IMG/VR virus record: IMGVR_UViG_3300033153_006334
Span: 1 to 54,067 of that record
Direction: 5' to 3' (one strand)
From: a virus
Length of the DNA stretch: 54,067 bases
The notes under the pieces were generated by a model. It was not told the origin of the DNA, did not search any database, and was given only the letters and a program-made list of their open reading frames with translations. This document shows positions 42,383-50,007 of this stretch, in pieces. How positions within the stretch are numbered: position 1 is the first letter of the stretch; the number at the start of each line of letters is the position of its first letter. The position numbers were made by a program, and so were the translations under genes.

Positions 42383-43465
42383 TTATTTTCTCCAATGTTG
42401 TTGGTAAGCTCCACATTTCGAGCAAAACATATCTTTATTCGATTTTAGCAGTTGAGTTCTTTCCTTTGTATCAGTTCTGAGCGTGTCAGAGACAAAATTT
42501 AAGGACTTTTCCACTGTCTGAACGTCATTGTATAGCTTTTCAAGTTCATCATGCTTATTTTTCAACTCAGACAGTTCGGTAGATAATACTTTTGCCTCTT
42601 TTACATCACTATCAAGAGAAATGATGTCCTTGGCAAATTCCATCCCAGCTATTGTATTATTACATTGATTTACCAATGAGTTGAGTGCTTCTTTTTTTTC
42701 CTTCAGTTTTATTAATCGAGCTTGCCTTTTCTTTATTTGTTTGAATGATATTTCAATCTCCAACCATTCTTCTATCTCTGCAAGTTCGTTTTGCTTTCTT
42801 TTTATTTCCCTTCTTGATTCATCGAGAGTGTTATAATGTTTTTGCGTTGTCGATACGTTGCTGTATATTATATTGATTTGGTCTATTTGATTCCCAACGT
42901 CTTCCAGATTATCATACTTTTTTATCTCTTCCCTTTTATGTCCTATTTCATTTTTAAGTCTGCCACTTTCTGCAAGAGAAGAACTAATTATTCTGCTAAC
43001 GGTTTTGTTAACTTCGTGGATGATCTCAAGACCTACTATCTTGTTCAATGCTTTAGCTACGTTGCCGGGAGTCTCTTGCAGCATGAAGAATTTTTCTGCC
43101 TGAGATTGAATGTTTATATTATTCATGTTGGATATGAGACTGACTTCTTCTGGCACATCTGTTCGGAGTGCTTCGAGTGGTTCACAATCACTTGCAATGT
43201 ATCCGTTGAATTTGTTGTGCCTTTGTCTGCTAATATAAGTGCCATCATCAAACCCAATTGATGATTCTGTTATTTCTTTATTTGTGGAGAACCAAGATTT
43301 GAAGTTGAATCCTGAAGGTTTGTTTTGGAGTGCCCATATCATTGCTCGTATGAGTGAGGACTTGCCATGATGGCTTGTTCCTTTGATGTTATTCACGCCC
43401 TTGTCAAATTCAAGGAGTGAATATTTATGCCCTTGAAAGTTAGTTACTTCGAGTGCTTTAATCAT
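42383..43465 (-). CDS. Rad50/SbcC N-terminal half with terminal zinc-hook-like motif (split)
   Basis: A 360-residue protein. It starts with IKALEVTNFQGHKYSLLEF, the first strands of Rad50, followed by Walker A GTSHHGKSS at 29-37 and a Q-loop region (NIQSQAEKFF). About 200 residues of coiled coil follow. It ends with MFCSKCGAY, a CxxC zinc-hook-like motif, eight residues before the stop. No signature or Walker B is present. These lie in 40405-41022. Usually Rad50 is one chain with the hook in the middle of the coiled coil, so here the gene is broken at the hook. Confidence 0.8.
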   Translation of the reverse strand: MIKALEVTNFQGHKYSLLEFDKGVNNIKGTSHHGKSSLIRAMIWALQNKPSGFNFKSWFSTNKEITESSIGFDDGTYISRQRHNKFNGYIASDCEPLEALRTDVPEEVSLISNMNNINIQSQAEKFFMLQETPGNVAKALNKIVGLEIIHEVNKTVSRIISSSLAESGRLKNEIGHKREEIKKYDNLEDVGNQIDQINIIYSNVSTTQKHYNTLDESRREIKRKQNELAEIEEWLEIEISFKQIKKRQARLIKLKEKKEALNSLVNQCNNTIAGMEFAKDIISLDSDVKEAKVLSTELSELKNKHDELEKLYNDVQTVEKSLNFVSDTLRTDTKERTQLLKSNKDMFCSKCGAYQQHWRK

Positions 43466-43491
43466 TTCTTTTCCCTATGGATTAGATTGTA

Positions 43492-43695
43492 TTAGTATTT
43501 TATGCCTGCAATACGTTGCCCGACTGCCAATACGTGATTTTCAAGTATTGTGATTCTTTCTACAATCTCTGGTCTACTGTGTTCATCTACCAAACGACAT
43601 AGTTTGTGCAGCCGTTCTAATTCATTGTCAAAGTATTTGATATTTTCCATACTCTCTTCAACATACCAAGGATATTTCTTTTTAAAGAATTGCAT
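43492..43695 (-). CDS. small helical hypothetical protein
   Basis: ATG 43695 follows GAAAGGAG and gives 67 residues. A longer reading from 43785 crosses a structured region and is not needed. The protein is mostly helical (MENIKYFDNELERLHKLCRL) with a final strand. No family is recognised. Its leader contains the hairpins described at 43717-43798, so it may be controlled by RNA structure. It lies between the Rad50 N-terminal gene and the Hc1-type gene. Confidence 0.6.
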   Translation of the reverse strand: MQFFKKKYPWYVEESMENIKYFDNELERLHKLCRLVDEHSRPEIVERITILENHVLAVGQRIAGIKY

Positions 43696-43716
43696 TGAAT
43701 CTCCTTTCAAGAAGCG

Positions 43717-43798
43717 GTGCCAGCAGGACGACCGGCAGACGGGGAAAGATAAGCTAACCCTGGCAGTTTCGTCCATTGTTGCCACCGGATACTGGCAC
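43717..43798 (-). promoter_or_regulatory. candidate structured leader RNA
   Basis: This stretch lies between the Hc1-type gene and the ribosome site at about 43703 and is much richer in G and C than its surroundings. Its outer arms, GTGCCAG (43717-43723) and CTGGCAC (43792-43798), pair perfectly over seven bases. GGACGA (43726-43731) and TCGTCC (43769-43774) pair inside, with smaller GC pairings within. The leftward transcript places the structure directly upstream of AAAGGAG and ATG 43695. It may be a cis-acting regulator, a processing site or a small RNA. I do not match it to a known riboswitch class. Confidence 0.4.
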
Positions 43799-43804
43799 GT
43801 TGAA

Positions 43805-43987
43805 TTATCCTGCTTTTTTTATGTCCATAAGGTCTTCCCTTATAGACTTACAGGTTTTTATTAATGACATCAGTTTTTTCCTCAGACGAGTGCAAGCAAC
43901 CTTTTGTCCTTTATCTGCTTTTTCAGCATCCGTCTGAAATCCATCTACTATTTGAACCATCTTGTCGATTTGTGGTGTAATCTTCAT
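43805..43987 (-). CDS. Hc1-type histone-like protein
   Basis: A 60-residue basic protein. The segment FQTDAEKADKGQKVACTRLR at about residues 17-36, with a following helix of Lys, Cys and Ile, resembles the Hc1 histone H1-like family, in which DLAKAEKGNKAAAQRVR is typical. Hc1 proteins compact DNA in chlamydiae and related bacteria, and relatives occur in some phages. The lysine-rich C-terminal tail of Hc1 is absent here, so this is the core only. It starts in the ATGA overlap with the PD-(D/E)XK-like gene before it. Confidence 0.6.
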   Translation of the reverse strand: MKITPQIDKMVQIVDGFQTDAEKADKGQKVACTRLRKKLMSLIKTCKSIREDLMDIKKAG

Positions 43988-44478
43988 TTTACCTCCTTCC
44001 TCTTCAGTATTAACTTTTTCTCTTTTAAGATAAGTTTCGGTTCCTTCTTTGTCAACTGTGGCAATGATAAATATGTTGAATAACCAGATGATTCGGAAGA
44101 ATATTTGCTTCTTCCTACATCAGACAATAATTTAAAAAATACATCTGCATCCAAGACAATAATTGGTTCATGTTGATTTCTTTTTACTACCAATAGCCAA
44201 TCAGTTCCTTTTTTTTGATTCTCTTTAGCTTGGACTATCCACTTAGGAATTGACCAAGTTTCTTGATATTTACATTCAACAGCCCAAGGAAACATCTTTT
44301 GAGCTTTTCCGATTAAACGAACATCCGTACCAGACTGACCCATTTCTCTTGAAGCAATGAGTTCATCTTTCCCACATGGAATGCCAGTCAACTCAGATAT
44401 CTTTCTCATCGTCCATTGTTGTAACCGTCTTCCTTTGGCTTTTGCAGACTGTACAGATATTCGTTTATTTTTTTTCAT
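43984..44478 (-). CDS. PD-(D/E)XK-type nuclease, resolvase-like
   Basis: A 164-residue protein. It has GTDVRLI (the Asp site) at about residues 50-56 and FPWAVECKYQETW at about 63-75, where ECK is the E-x-K pair of the PD-(D/E)XK fold. An upstream Glu in the first helix and a Lys-rich C-terminus complete the pattern of phage Holliday-junction-resolvase-like or VRR-type nucleases. It would cut branched or recombining DNA with RecA and the Rad50/Mre11 set. It overlaps the Hc1-type gene by four bases. Confidence 0.7.
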   Translation of the reverse strand: MKKNKRISVQSAKAKGRRLQQWTMRKISELTGIPCGKDELIASREMGQSGTDVRLIGKAQKMFPWAVECKYQETWSIPKWIVQAKENQKKGTDWLLVVKRNQHEPIIVLDADVFFKLLSDVGRSKYSSESSGYSTYLSLPQLTKKEPKLILKEKKLILKRKEVK

Positions 44479-44480
44479 AG

Positions 44481-45353
44481 CTATTTATCCTTGAAGACGT
44501 ACACTGTCAACCATGGTAGAGTTCTTAACCATGCACTTCCTTTGGAGTATCCGGTTCCTGCTGAAGACGAAGCACTTCTACCACGATTGTCCATATCATT
44601 TATAATTCCGCCAGAGCCATTCCATCCAACTCCCCAACCACTGTTTTCCGATTTAGTAGTTGCGCCTTCATCTATAAACATAATCTTTGTGCCTTGCATT
44701 ATACAGGCACTCAGGACAGCCTTTTGTAATACGACAAAGGAAGAAACCATTTCCTTTGTATACTTTGGATTGGATTTGATCGTCAATATTCCAATGGCTT
44801 CCACTTTGTTCAAGTCAACTGATTTTACTACTTCTATCGACCCCGTTGGCTCTTCTTCGTGTCTTCCATTGTATGACCCACCAGAAGTGATGCACTTTCC
44901 TTTTCCCCATGCTTTGTCGTAATGCTTTAATGCGTGTTCATAGGAATAGTCTTTCTTAAATTTAGTAAGTAAATCAAATTTGGTAAACTCAGAGCCATGA
45001 TTTGCACTTTCTTTATATGTTCCTAAAGGCGCAAATACAATATCTGGGACAACAAGATGATTCCGTTTTGTTTCTGCTTGTTCAAAGACAACATTTTGCT
45101 TTACCCCTTCATTGTGTGCAGTCTGTCCTTGTATCTGTCCTTGCTGTTGTCCTTGTTTGTTGTAATTAATATTTGTGTTTTTGTTTATATTGGTATTCAC
45201 ATTCTTGTTGAAATTGGCATTTGCGTTGACGCTTGTGTTTTTGTTTATGTTGGTATTTGTATCAATATCAATATCTCCAAGAAATGCCATTGACGGAGTT
45301 GAAATAAAAAATACCAGTAAGATTGCGAATAAGATTGTGTATAATTTTTTCAT
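44481..45353 (-). CDS. exported Asn-rich protein
   Basis: A 290-residue protein with a signal peptide (MKKLYTILFAILLVFF, then SMA|FL). After cleavage, about 40 residues are Asn-rich (NTNINKNTSVNANANF), followed by a Gln/Gly-rich patch (QGQQQGQIQGQ). The rest is a mixed alpha/beta domain with two Cys. No catalytic motif is recognised. It lies in the leftward replication block next to the lytic transglycosylase gene. An exported protein with an Asn-rich stretch could sit in the periplasm or the outer surface of the infected cell. Confidence 0.65.
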   Translation of the reverse strand: MKKLYTILFAILLVFFISTPSMAFLGDIDIDTNTNINKNTSVNANANFNKNVNTNINKNTNINYNKQGQQQGQIQGQTAHNEGVKQNVVFEQAETKRNHLVVPDIVFAPLGTYKESANHGSEFTKFDLLTKFKKDYSYEHALKHYDKAWGKGKCITSGGSYNGRHEEEPTGSIEVVKSVDLNKVEAIGILTIKSNPKYTKEMVSSFVVLQKAVLSACIMQGTKIMFIDEGATTKSENSGWGVGWNGSGGIINDMDNRGRSASSSAGTGYSKGSAWLRTLPWLTVYVFKDK

Positions 45354-45371
45354 GGTTAGTTTCTCCTTTTT

Positions 45372-46265
45372 TTATAAAGTTGTGGTTTTTGTTTCAACCG
45401 AAATAATAATTGTTGAGCCTATTTGCATACGCAAATAGTCTACTTTTGGATTAAGCTCTTGCAGTTTCTTCCAATTCAACATATTGCCCGTATATTTTTG
45501 AGCTATCAAGGAGAGAGTGTCCCCTTCAATAACTGTGTGTGTTCGAGCTTTTTGTTGTGCTGGTTCTTCTTCGTCCAACTCTAAAATCACCTCCTTTATT
45601 TGTTCATTATGACCATTTTCTGATAGTCCTTTAAAGACAACAAACTTGCCCATTGAGTTATAAACATTTTTTACATATTGTTTATCGTAGTTTACATACT
45701 GCAAAAGGGCTTTCTCCATGTTGTTATTATTTTCACCCAAGTATTGTTTTAGCACAAAAGCACCAGAGTCAACGCCTGTTTCTATATCGTGGAAATCAAA
45801 TCTGCTTTCTAAGTTGAGTTTTTTTACCCATACAGGCATTACCTGCATCAGTCCTCTTGCCCCTGCTTTGCTGCGTAGAGTTGGATTGAAATGGCTCTCC
45901 CGTTCCATCACTGCAATAATTGGGATGATTGGCAGATTATGTTTATCACTTGCAATTACAATGTTTTTGGCAATCTCTGTTGCAACAAGTCTTGGTATTG
46001 TTTTATTAATCCGCAGTATATAATCCCTAATTTGATTGTTAATCTTTCTTTCCTTCTCCTGCATTTCAACCACTTTCTGTACAAGTGAGATATTGGCATC
46101 TAGTAGTTTATCTGTAATTACTTTTGCCTCTGCCAAGTCAGATTTGTATGCATGTATCTGCCACCCCATCAAGAGAAGAGTAATAGAAATTACCGACATA
46201 ATTAAAACTACTCCCAATTTTTTCTTGTCAATCCTACTTTCTTTTTCTAATAGGTTTGCACTCAT
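45372..46265 (-). CDS. membrane-anchored lytic transglycosylase with LysM
   Basis: A 297-residue protein after AAAGGAGG. A transmembrane segment at about residues 18-34 is followed by a coiled coil and a transglycosylase domain (about 107-210) with ERESHFNPTLRSKAGARGLM. Glu123 in the ESHF segment is the likely catalytic residue, by analogy with Slt enzymes. A LysM peptidoglycan-binding domain (about 243-290) ends the protein. It cuts glycan strands of the wall. It is unusual that this wall enzyme lies in the early-type leftward block and not beside the holin. Confidence 0.85.
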   Translation of the reverse strand: MSANLLEKESRIDKKKLGVVLIMSVISITLLLMGWQIHAYKSDLAEAKVITDKLLDANISLVQKVVEMQEKERKINNQIRDYILRINKTIPRLVATEIAKNIVIASDKHNLPIIPIIAVMERESHFNPTLRSKAGARGLMQVMPVWVKKLNLESRFDFHDIETGVDSGAFVLKQYLGENNNNMEKALLQYVNYDKQYVKNVYNSMGKFVVFKGLSENGHNEQIKEVILELDEEEPAQQKARTHTVIEGDTLSLIAQKYTGNMLNWKKLQELNPKVDYLRMQIGSTIIISVETKTTTL

Positions 46266-46282
46266 TTTGTCTACCTCCTTTG

Positions 46283-46960
46283 TTATTGTAAGTTAAATGC
46301 GTCTTCCCATTCTCTAAAACTTTCAGCATTTGTAAATGATCTAAAATTTAATTTCTCGAATGTATCATAGAAATCTTTTGAATACAAGATGTTTTCTTTG
46401 TACACAAAATCCTTTGTTCCTTCAAATGGTAAGGATACTAATGGTTTGTTTCTTTTTATTATCTCTTGCCCTTCTTCAGACTCAATACTTTTGAATGTTT
46501 TGTGGTGTTCTGGTAATGTTTTAAGTAAGTATTTTATAGCAGTCTTATATCCCACTCCTTCAATACCAACCACGTTATCAGTTGAACATCCTGCCATTGC
46601 TTTTACGTTTCGCCATTCGTAACTGTTAATCCCATATTTCTTTTGAAACCTGGCTCTTGTCATCATTTCTTTAGATTGAAAATCCCACTGAGAAGAGTAC
46701 AATCCTATGAATTGCCATAAATCATTGTCTCTACTCACTACAATTTTCATTGGGCAATTCGTACACTTAACCAGAGAGGCTATAATATCATCCGCCTCAA
46801 GTCCCGTTTGAATAAAGTTGTTCTCGTTATTCTTGAAACCAAGAGCAGGAAGAACATCCCTTCTCAGTCTATGGAATTGTGTATAAGCAATGCCATCAAA
46901 AACTTTCTCCTCTTTTGTCTTCGATAGAGCTTTGCACGATAGCTTAATTTGCTGTCCCAA
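46283..46960 (-). CDS. 5'-3' exonuclease, C-terminal fragment (frameshifted)
   Basis: This reading holds most of a flap-type nuclease: GLEADDIIASLV, the acid pair in VSRDNDLWQF, and the helix-3-turn-helix element GIEGVGYKTAIKYL. The apparent start is TTG 46960, but the coherent sequence begins near KTKEEKVFDG, directly after the point where the N-terminal reading at 46864-47133 loses its frame. The two readings differ by one base step. Adding one base near 46920 would give a smooth protein of about 283 residues. It could be a real mutation, an assembly error or a split gene. Confidence 0.75.
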   Translation of the reverse strand: MGQQIKLSCKALSKTKEEKVFDGIAYTQFHRLRRDVLPALGFKNNENNFIQTGLEADDIIASLVKCTNCPMKIVVSRDNDLWQFIGLYSSQWDFQSKEMMTRARFQKKYGINSYEWRNVKAMAGCSTDNVVGIEGVGYKTAIKYLLKTLPEHHKTFKSIESEEGQEIIKRNKPLVSLPFEGTKDFVYKENILYSKDFYDTFEKLNFRSFTNAESFREWEDAFNLQ

Positions 46961-47133
46961 GTGAAGGCAAATGCGTTAGAATTGAACCTTTTTGCAAATC
47001 CGAGTACATCATTAAGGAAGTTAAATATAATCTCTGTTTTCATCTCATCGAATGACAGTTCTACATTCTTCATGGCATGTTTAGCTCTATGGCAAATTGC
47101 AGGACTATCTATTATTATCAAGTCTTGTTTCAT
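46864..47133 (-). CDS. 5'-3' exonuclease, N-terminal fragment (frameshifted)
   Basis: An 89-residue reading that begins KQDLIIIDSPAICHRAKHAM, the start of a FEN/T5-type nuclease with its metal-binding Asp9. It continues to FTWDSKLSYRAKLYRR, the conserved segment before the helical arch. After that the sequence RQKRRKFLMALLIHNSID does not fit the family and stops. The -1 frame from the same point continues the family pattern at 46283-46960. The gene starts with ATGA overlap with recA. The whole enzyme would remove primers and flaps during replication. Confidence 0.75.
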   Translation of the reverse strand: MKQDLIIIDSPAICHRAKHAMKNVELSFDEMKTEIIFNFLNDVLGFAKRFNSNAFAFTWDSKLSYRAKLYRRQKRRKFLMALLIHNSID

Positions 47134-48296
47134 GCGTATTTTGGTTTCCTATTTAGTCGAATCTTTTCTTCTATATCATTCCATGTTTGACCGACAAGTA
47201 GCTGCAAGTCGTATTCTAAGGATTGTAACTCTATTTCGTTTATTATTTTTTCCTTAGTACCTTCAAGTCCAAAATCTGTTGCTTTTATTGTGCGTCCTGT
47301 TGGTTTCTTTTTCGTTTTTGGATTAGCTTTCTTTACTGTTCCCATTTTCCATATACCATTTTCCAATAGAAAGTCTACGTTTGCTGAAAGGTCATCAACT
47401 CCATAGTCATCAAATATTGGGAAGACGACTGAGCGTTTCTTGCCAGTTAATTTATTTTTAGTCAGTTTTGCTTGTGTGCTGACACCAATAGCTCTCTTTC
47501 TTCTAAGGAATGTCTTTAGAACAGATAACCATAATTCGTGTGTGCTGTAAAACTTTAAAGCTTTTCCACCACTCCTTGTTTTGTCTGTGAAGCCAAATCC
47601 TATATTATCCCTTGTCTGTGAAATAGGCATTACAAGAGCTTCCATGTCTTTGATGTCTCGGCAAATAACTCTTAGTATTTCCCCAATTAGCTTTGGCTTT
47701 TCCAGTTTGTAACTTCCTTTTTTCTTCTTGGCTTTTCCGTCCTCTTCCTCAACTTCTATCTTTCCACTATCTTTTGCCATTTGCATAGCTCTTTTTCTTT
47801 CTTCGATTGAGGTAAGAGCATCCAAGCTGTCAAGAATATAAACGAATGGTCTGCCATTTTGTATTGCTGCTACTATGTTACCATAGAAGTCTTGAATTGT
47901 ATCGGATACCACTTCCATATTTATTCTATCATTTGTCTGATGCCCAAATAGATATTCAAGATTTATTTCAAGAGCGGCTTCAACATCATCATAATAGAAA
48001 TCATAGTCATCAAACCGTTTGTGCATTGCCATTTCCGCACAACAAGAAAGAGCCAACATTGTTTTTCCTGAAGAACTATCCCCAATTAGATTGACAAGCT
48101 TTCCGAGTCCATAGCCACCTAAAGGATTGTCTGTACAAGCACAGTTTAGCAAAGTAGAACCAGTTGGTATGATATTGTCTGTACTGATTTTTTCTTTTAC
48201 TCGAATCTGTATTTTTTCTTTTGTTGCGTTCCTTATCTGAGCCGTTACTGATTTCTTTTTCAGCGTTGGCTTTTTCTTTAGTATTAGCTTTGCCAT
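47130..48296 (-). CDS. RecA-type recombinase
   Basis: A 388-residue protein with GGGAGG before ATG. The N-terminus is lysine-rich. Walker A is GDSSSGKT at residues 72-79 and Walker B FVYILDSLDAL at about 151-161. An insertion with KAKKKKGSYKLEK lies near residue 190, where cellular RecA has a short loop, and further lysine-rich inserts lie near the C-terminus. It would pair DNA strands for recombination-linked replication. It lies downstream of the ssDNA-binding protein gene, separated by a structured 86-base leader. Confidence 0.88.
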   Translation of the reverse strand: MAKLILKKKPTLKKKSVTAQIRNATKEKIQIRVKEKISTDNIIPTGSTLLNCACTDNPLGGYGLGKLVNLIGDSSSGKTMLALSCCAEMAMHKRFDDYDFYYDDVEAALEINLEYLFGHQTNDRINMEVVSDTIQDFYGNIVAAIQNGRPFVYILDSLDALTSIEERKRAMQMAKDSGKIEVEEEDGKAKKKKGSYKLEKPKLIGEILRVICRDIKDMEALVMPISQTRDNIGFGFTDKTRSGGKALKFYSTHELWLSVLKTFLRRKRAIGVSTQAKLTKNKLTGKKRSVVFPIFDDYGVDDLSANVDFLLENGIWKMGTVKKANPKTKKKPTGRTIKATDFGLEGTKEKIINEIELQSLEYDLQLLVGQTWNDIEEKIRLNRKPKYA

Positions 48297-48307
48297 TTTG
48301 CCTCCCC

Positions 48308-48378
48308 ATTGATTGTTGTGCGCTCGGCCAATTTCGCCAGAATCAATAACCGATAGTTTTTATCGTGGACACGCACAA
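48308..48378 (-). promoter_or_regulatory. candidate pseudoknot RNA upstream of recA
   Basis: Four perfect 5- to 7-bp pairings crowd the 86 bases between the ssDNA-binding protein and recA genes. ATTGATT (48308-48314) pairs with AATCAAT (48341-48347). TTGTGCG (48316-48322) pairs with CGCACAA (48372-48378). CGATA (48351-48355) and TATCG (48361-48365) form a small hairpin. The first two overlap in order A-B-A'-B', which is a pseudoknot arrangement. On the leftward transcript the 48308 arm is one base from the CCTCCC complement of the recA ribosome site, so it could control translation. Confidence 0.45.
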
Positions 48379-48382
48379 AAGT

Positions 48383-49459
48383 TTATTTCTTTCTCAAGAC
48401 GAGAGGCTTCTTCTTACTTTTTACAGCCACTGGTTTTTTCTTTTCTTTCTTTTTCTTAGCTTCTTCTAACCGTTGCTGTTCGTCTGAGCAATCATCGTAT
48501 GAGTCGCACTCTTCACATTGTTCATACTTATCACATTCAATGCCAAACTTTGCTCCGTATGGACATTCACCAGCAGTTGACTCTTCCGGTTCTGTCTCTT
48601 CCGGTTCTGTCTCTTCTGGTTCCGGTTCTGGTTCTGTCTCTTCTGGTTCTGTCTCTTCTGGTTCCGTTTCTTCTGGCACCTCTTCAGTAGGGGGGTCTTC
48701 TTCCCCATTGAATACAGCAAATACTTTATCTTCGTCTGGGTGCATATCAATGATTTCGTCCAAAGAAAAGGATGTGTCAAGAACTTCATCGGGAATTGGT
48801 TCTTCTCTGTCAATGAATCTGTGACCTATCCAATCTTGGCTGTCTCTGTCTGTTCCACTATCATCTTTATATGTGCCAGACTTTAGGATTTCAAATGCAA
48901 TTGTTTTTCCATTGTCCGGGTCGGAGAAGATAACAGGAGCGCCCCCTTTTGGATTCTTTGCAATTGCATCAATTTTCTTTTCAAAGAAGAAATGGGCAAC
49001 TTCAAAAATTTGCAGTCCTTTTTCTTCTTCTTCGGGAGTATCATGTACCCATACAAGATACACAGTCCTTCTCTTTGGAGCAATTGGTTTCCACTGTGAT
49101 TTTGTAAGACGGTTCTTTCTGATGTAATCACAAATGGGGTCTGCGAGTTTGAAGTTCTTTACTTGGCACACAAATGGGTCATTTCCTACTCCGATGTTTT
49201 GGTGAACCCATAAGTCAATGACGTATGATAGTCTACCTTCTGCCACTTTCGGATGATTTTCACCAGTAATAAAAGGAATGATGTCGATAAGATGTTCCCC
49301 ATACTCAGGACGCCAGAACTCCATCCCTTCGGGAACTGCATCCTTGAGAAAGTATGTTCCATAATCTCCGCTGCCAGTATCATCCTTTGTTTCAATTGCT
49401 TCCTCATGCCTCTCTTTCAAATCTTTCTTGAGTTTTTTTGCTTTTTTTCTGAATGACAT
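48383..49459 (-). CDS. single-stranded DNA-binding protein, gp32-like
   Basis: A 358-residue protein with a basic N-terminus (KKAKKLKKDLKERHEEA) and a DNA-binding core with WRPEYGEHLIDIIPF. A cysteine set similar to the zinc element of some gp32-like proteins follows the core (ECPYGAKFGIECDKYEQC). An acidic tract of repeats of EETEP-type comes before the cysteines, and the C-terminus is lysine-rich. Gp32-type proteins coat single-stranded DNA during replication. The tract resembles the acidic tail used to bind partners. The gene overlaps the next gene upstream by one base. Confidence 0.75.
   Translation of the reverse strand: MSFRKKAKKLKKDLKERHEEAIETKDDTGSGDYGTYFLKDAVPEGMEFWRPEYGEHLIDIIPFITGENHPKVAEGRLSYVIDLWVHQNIGVGNDPFVCQVKNFKLADPICDYIRKNRLTKSQWKPIAPKRRTVYLVWVHDTPEEEEKGLQIFEVAHFFFEKKIDAIAKNPKGGAPVIFSDPDNGKTIAFEILKSGTYKDDSGTDRDSQDWIGHRFIDREEPIPDEVLDTSFSLDEIIDMHPDEDKVFAVFNGEEDPPTEEVPEETEPEETEPEETEPEPEPEETEPEETEPEESTAGECPYGAKFGIECDKYEQCEECDSYDDCSDEQQRLEEAKKKKEKKKPVAVKSKKKPLVLRKK
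48580..48676 (-). repeat. 15-bp minisatellite coding acidic EETEP units
   Basis: Within the ssDNA-binding protein gene a unit of about 15 bases coding the acidic words EETEP and EPEPE repeats about six times with small changes. The units are in frame, so loss or gain of a unit keeps the frame. Such tracts vary readily in length. The protein function of the tract is probably a negatively charged linker. Confidence 0.75.
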
Positions 49460-49995
49460 TACTTTTTACCTCCTTTTCTCTTTATGTTAAGTTTTACTTT
49501 CTTCTTTAATCTCGGATTTTTGTCGAGTTCATCTTCTACCATTTTATGCATCTCATCTGTTTTAATCTCATCAAAATTCTGCTTGGATACTTTTGGGTCT
49601 GCCCAGTATCCTGAGATGTAGAGAGATACAAGTCCTTCAAGAGCTTTCTTTCTGTGTTCAAAAGCTAACTTAGCGATAGATAGTATATTCACTTCTTCAT
49701 TCAAGTCAAGTAAGGTGTTGTTAGCCTCCTTATGTTTATCCGTATCGACAACATACCCACGTACCACAGTCTCAGTCAACTTGATTTTTGGAAAGTTCTT
49801 TTCCCAATTCTTCCTTGCATCCTTGTCTATGTCTGAGTCAATGAGAGCAAGATTTTCTTTCTGTCTGTCTCGCTCCTTTGTCCTCTCAGCCCACAGTTTA
49901 CCATATTTCATCACATGCTCAGCCTGGTTTTTTAAATTCTTTTCCAGACTGCTTAGATCAATTGCCAAATCTTCTTTATAATCAAGTATACTCAT
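49459..49995 (-). CDS. helical hypothetical protein, replication block
   Basis: ATG 49995 follows AAGGAGGTG, giving 178 residues. TTG 49998 just before is a less likely start. The protein is helical and charged, with a basic C-terminus (KKVKLNIKRKGGKK). I see no motif. It lies directly upstream of the ssDNA-binding protein gene and overlaps it by one base. Mediator proteins of recombination, such as UvsY in T4, occupy such positions and are also helical and small, but there is no sequence proof of this. Confidence 0.6.
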   Translation of the reverse strand: MSILDYKEDLAIDLSSLEKNLKNQAEHVMKYGKLWAERTKERDRQKENLALIDSDIDKDARKNWEKNFPKIKLTETVVRGYVVDTDKHKEANNTLLDLNEEVNILSIAKLAFEHRKKALEGLVSLYISGYWADPKVSKQNFDEIKTDEMHKMVEDELDKNPRLKKKVKLNIKRKGGKK

Positions 49996-50007
49996 CAAAT
50001 CACCTCC

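Noticed and set aside
43717-43798. tRNA-like fold in the GC-rich island
   Set aside because: The stems do not form acceptor, D, anticodon and T arms with the right spacing and there is no TTCGA-type T loop.
43550-43864. Plus-strand reading of 104 residues across the small leftward genes
   Set aside because: It has no ribosome site and runs against three genes with good starts. It also crosses the structured leader.
46864-46960. Programmed frameshift in the exonuclease gene
   Set aside because: No X XXY YYZ heptamer fits the frame at the junction. A mutation or sequence error is more likely.
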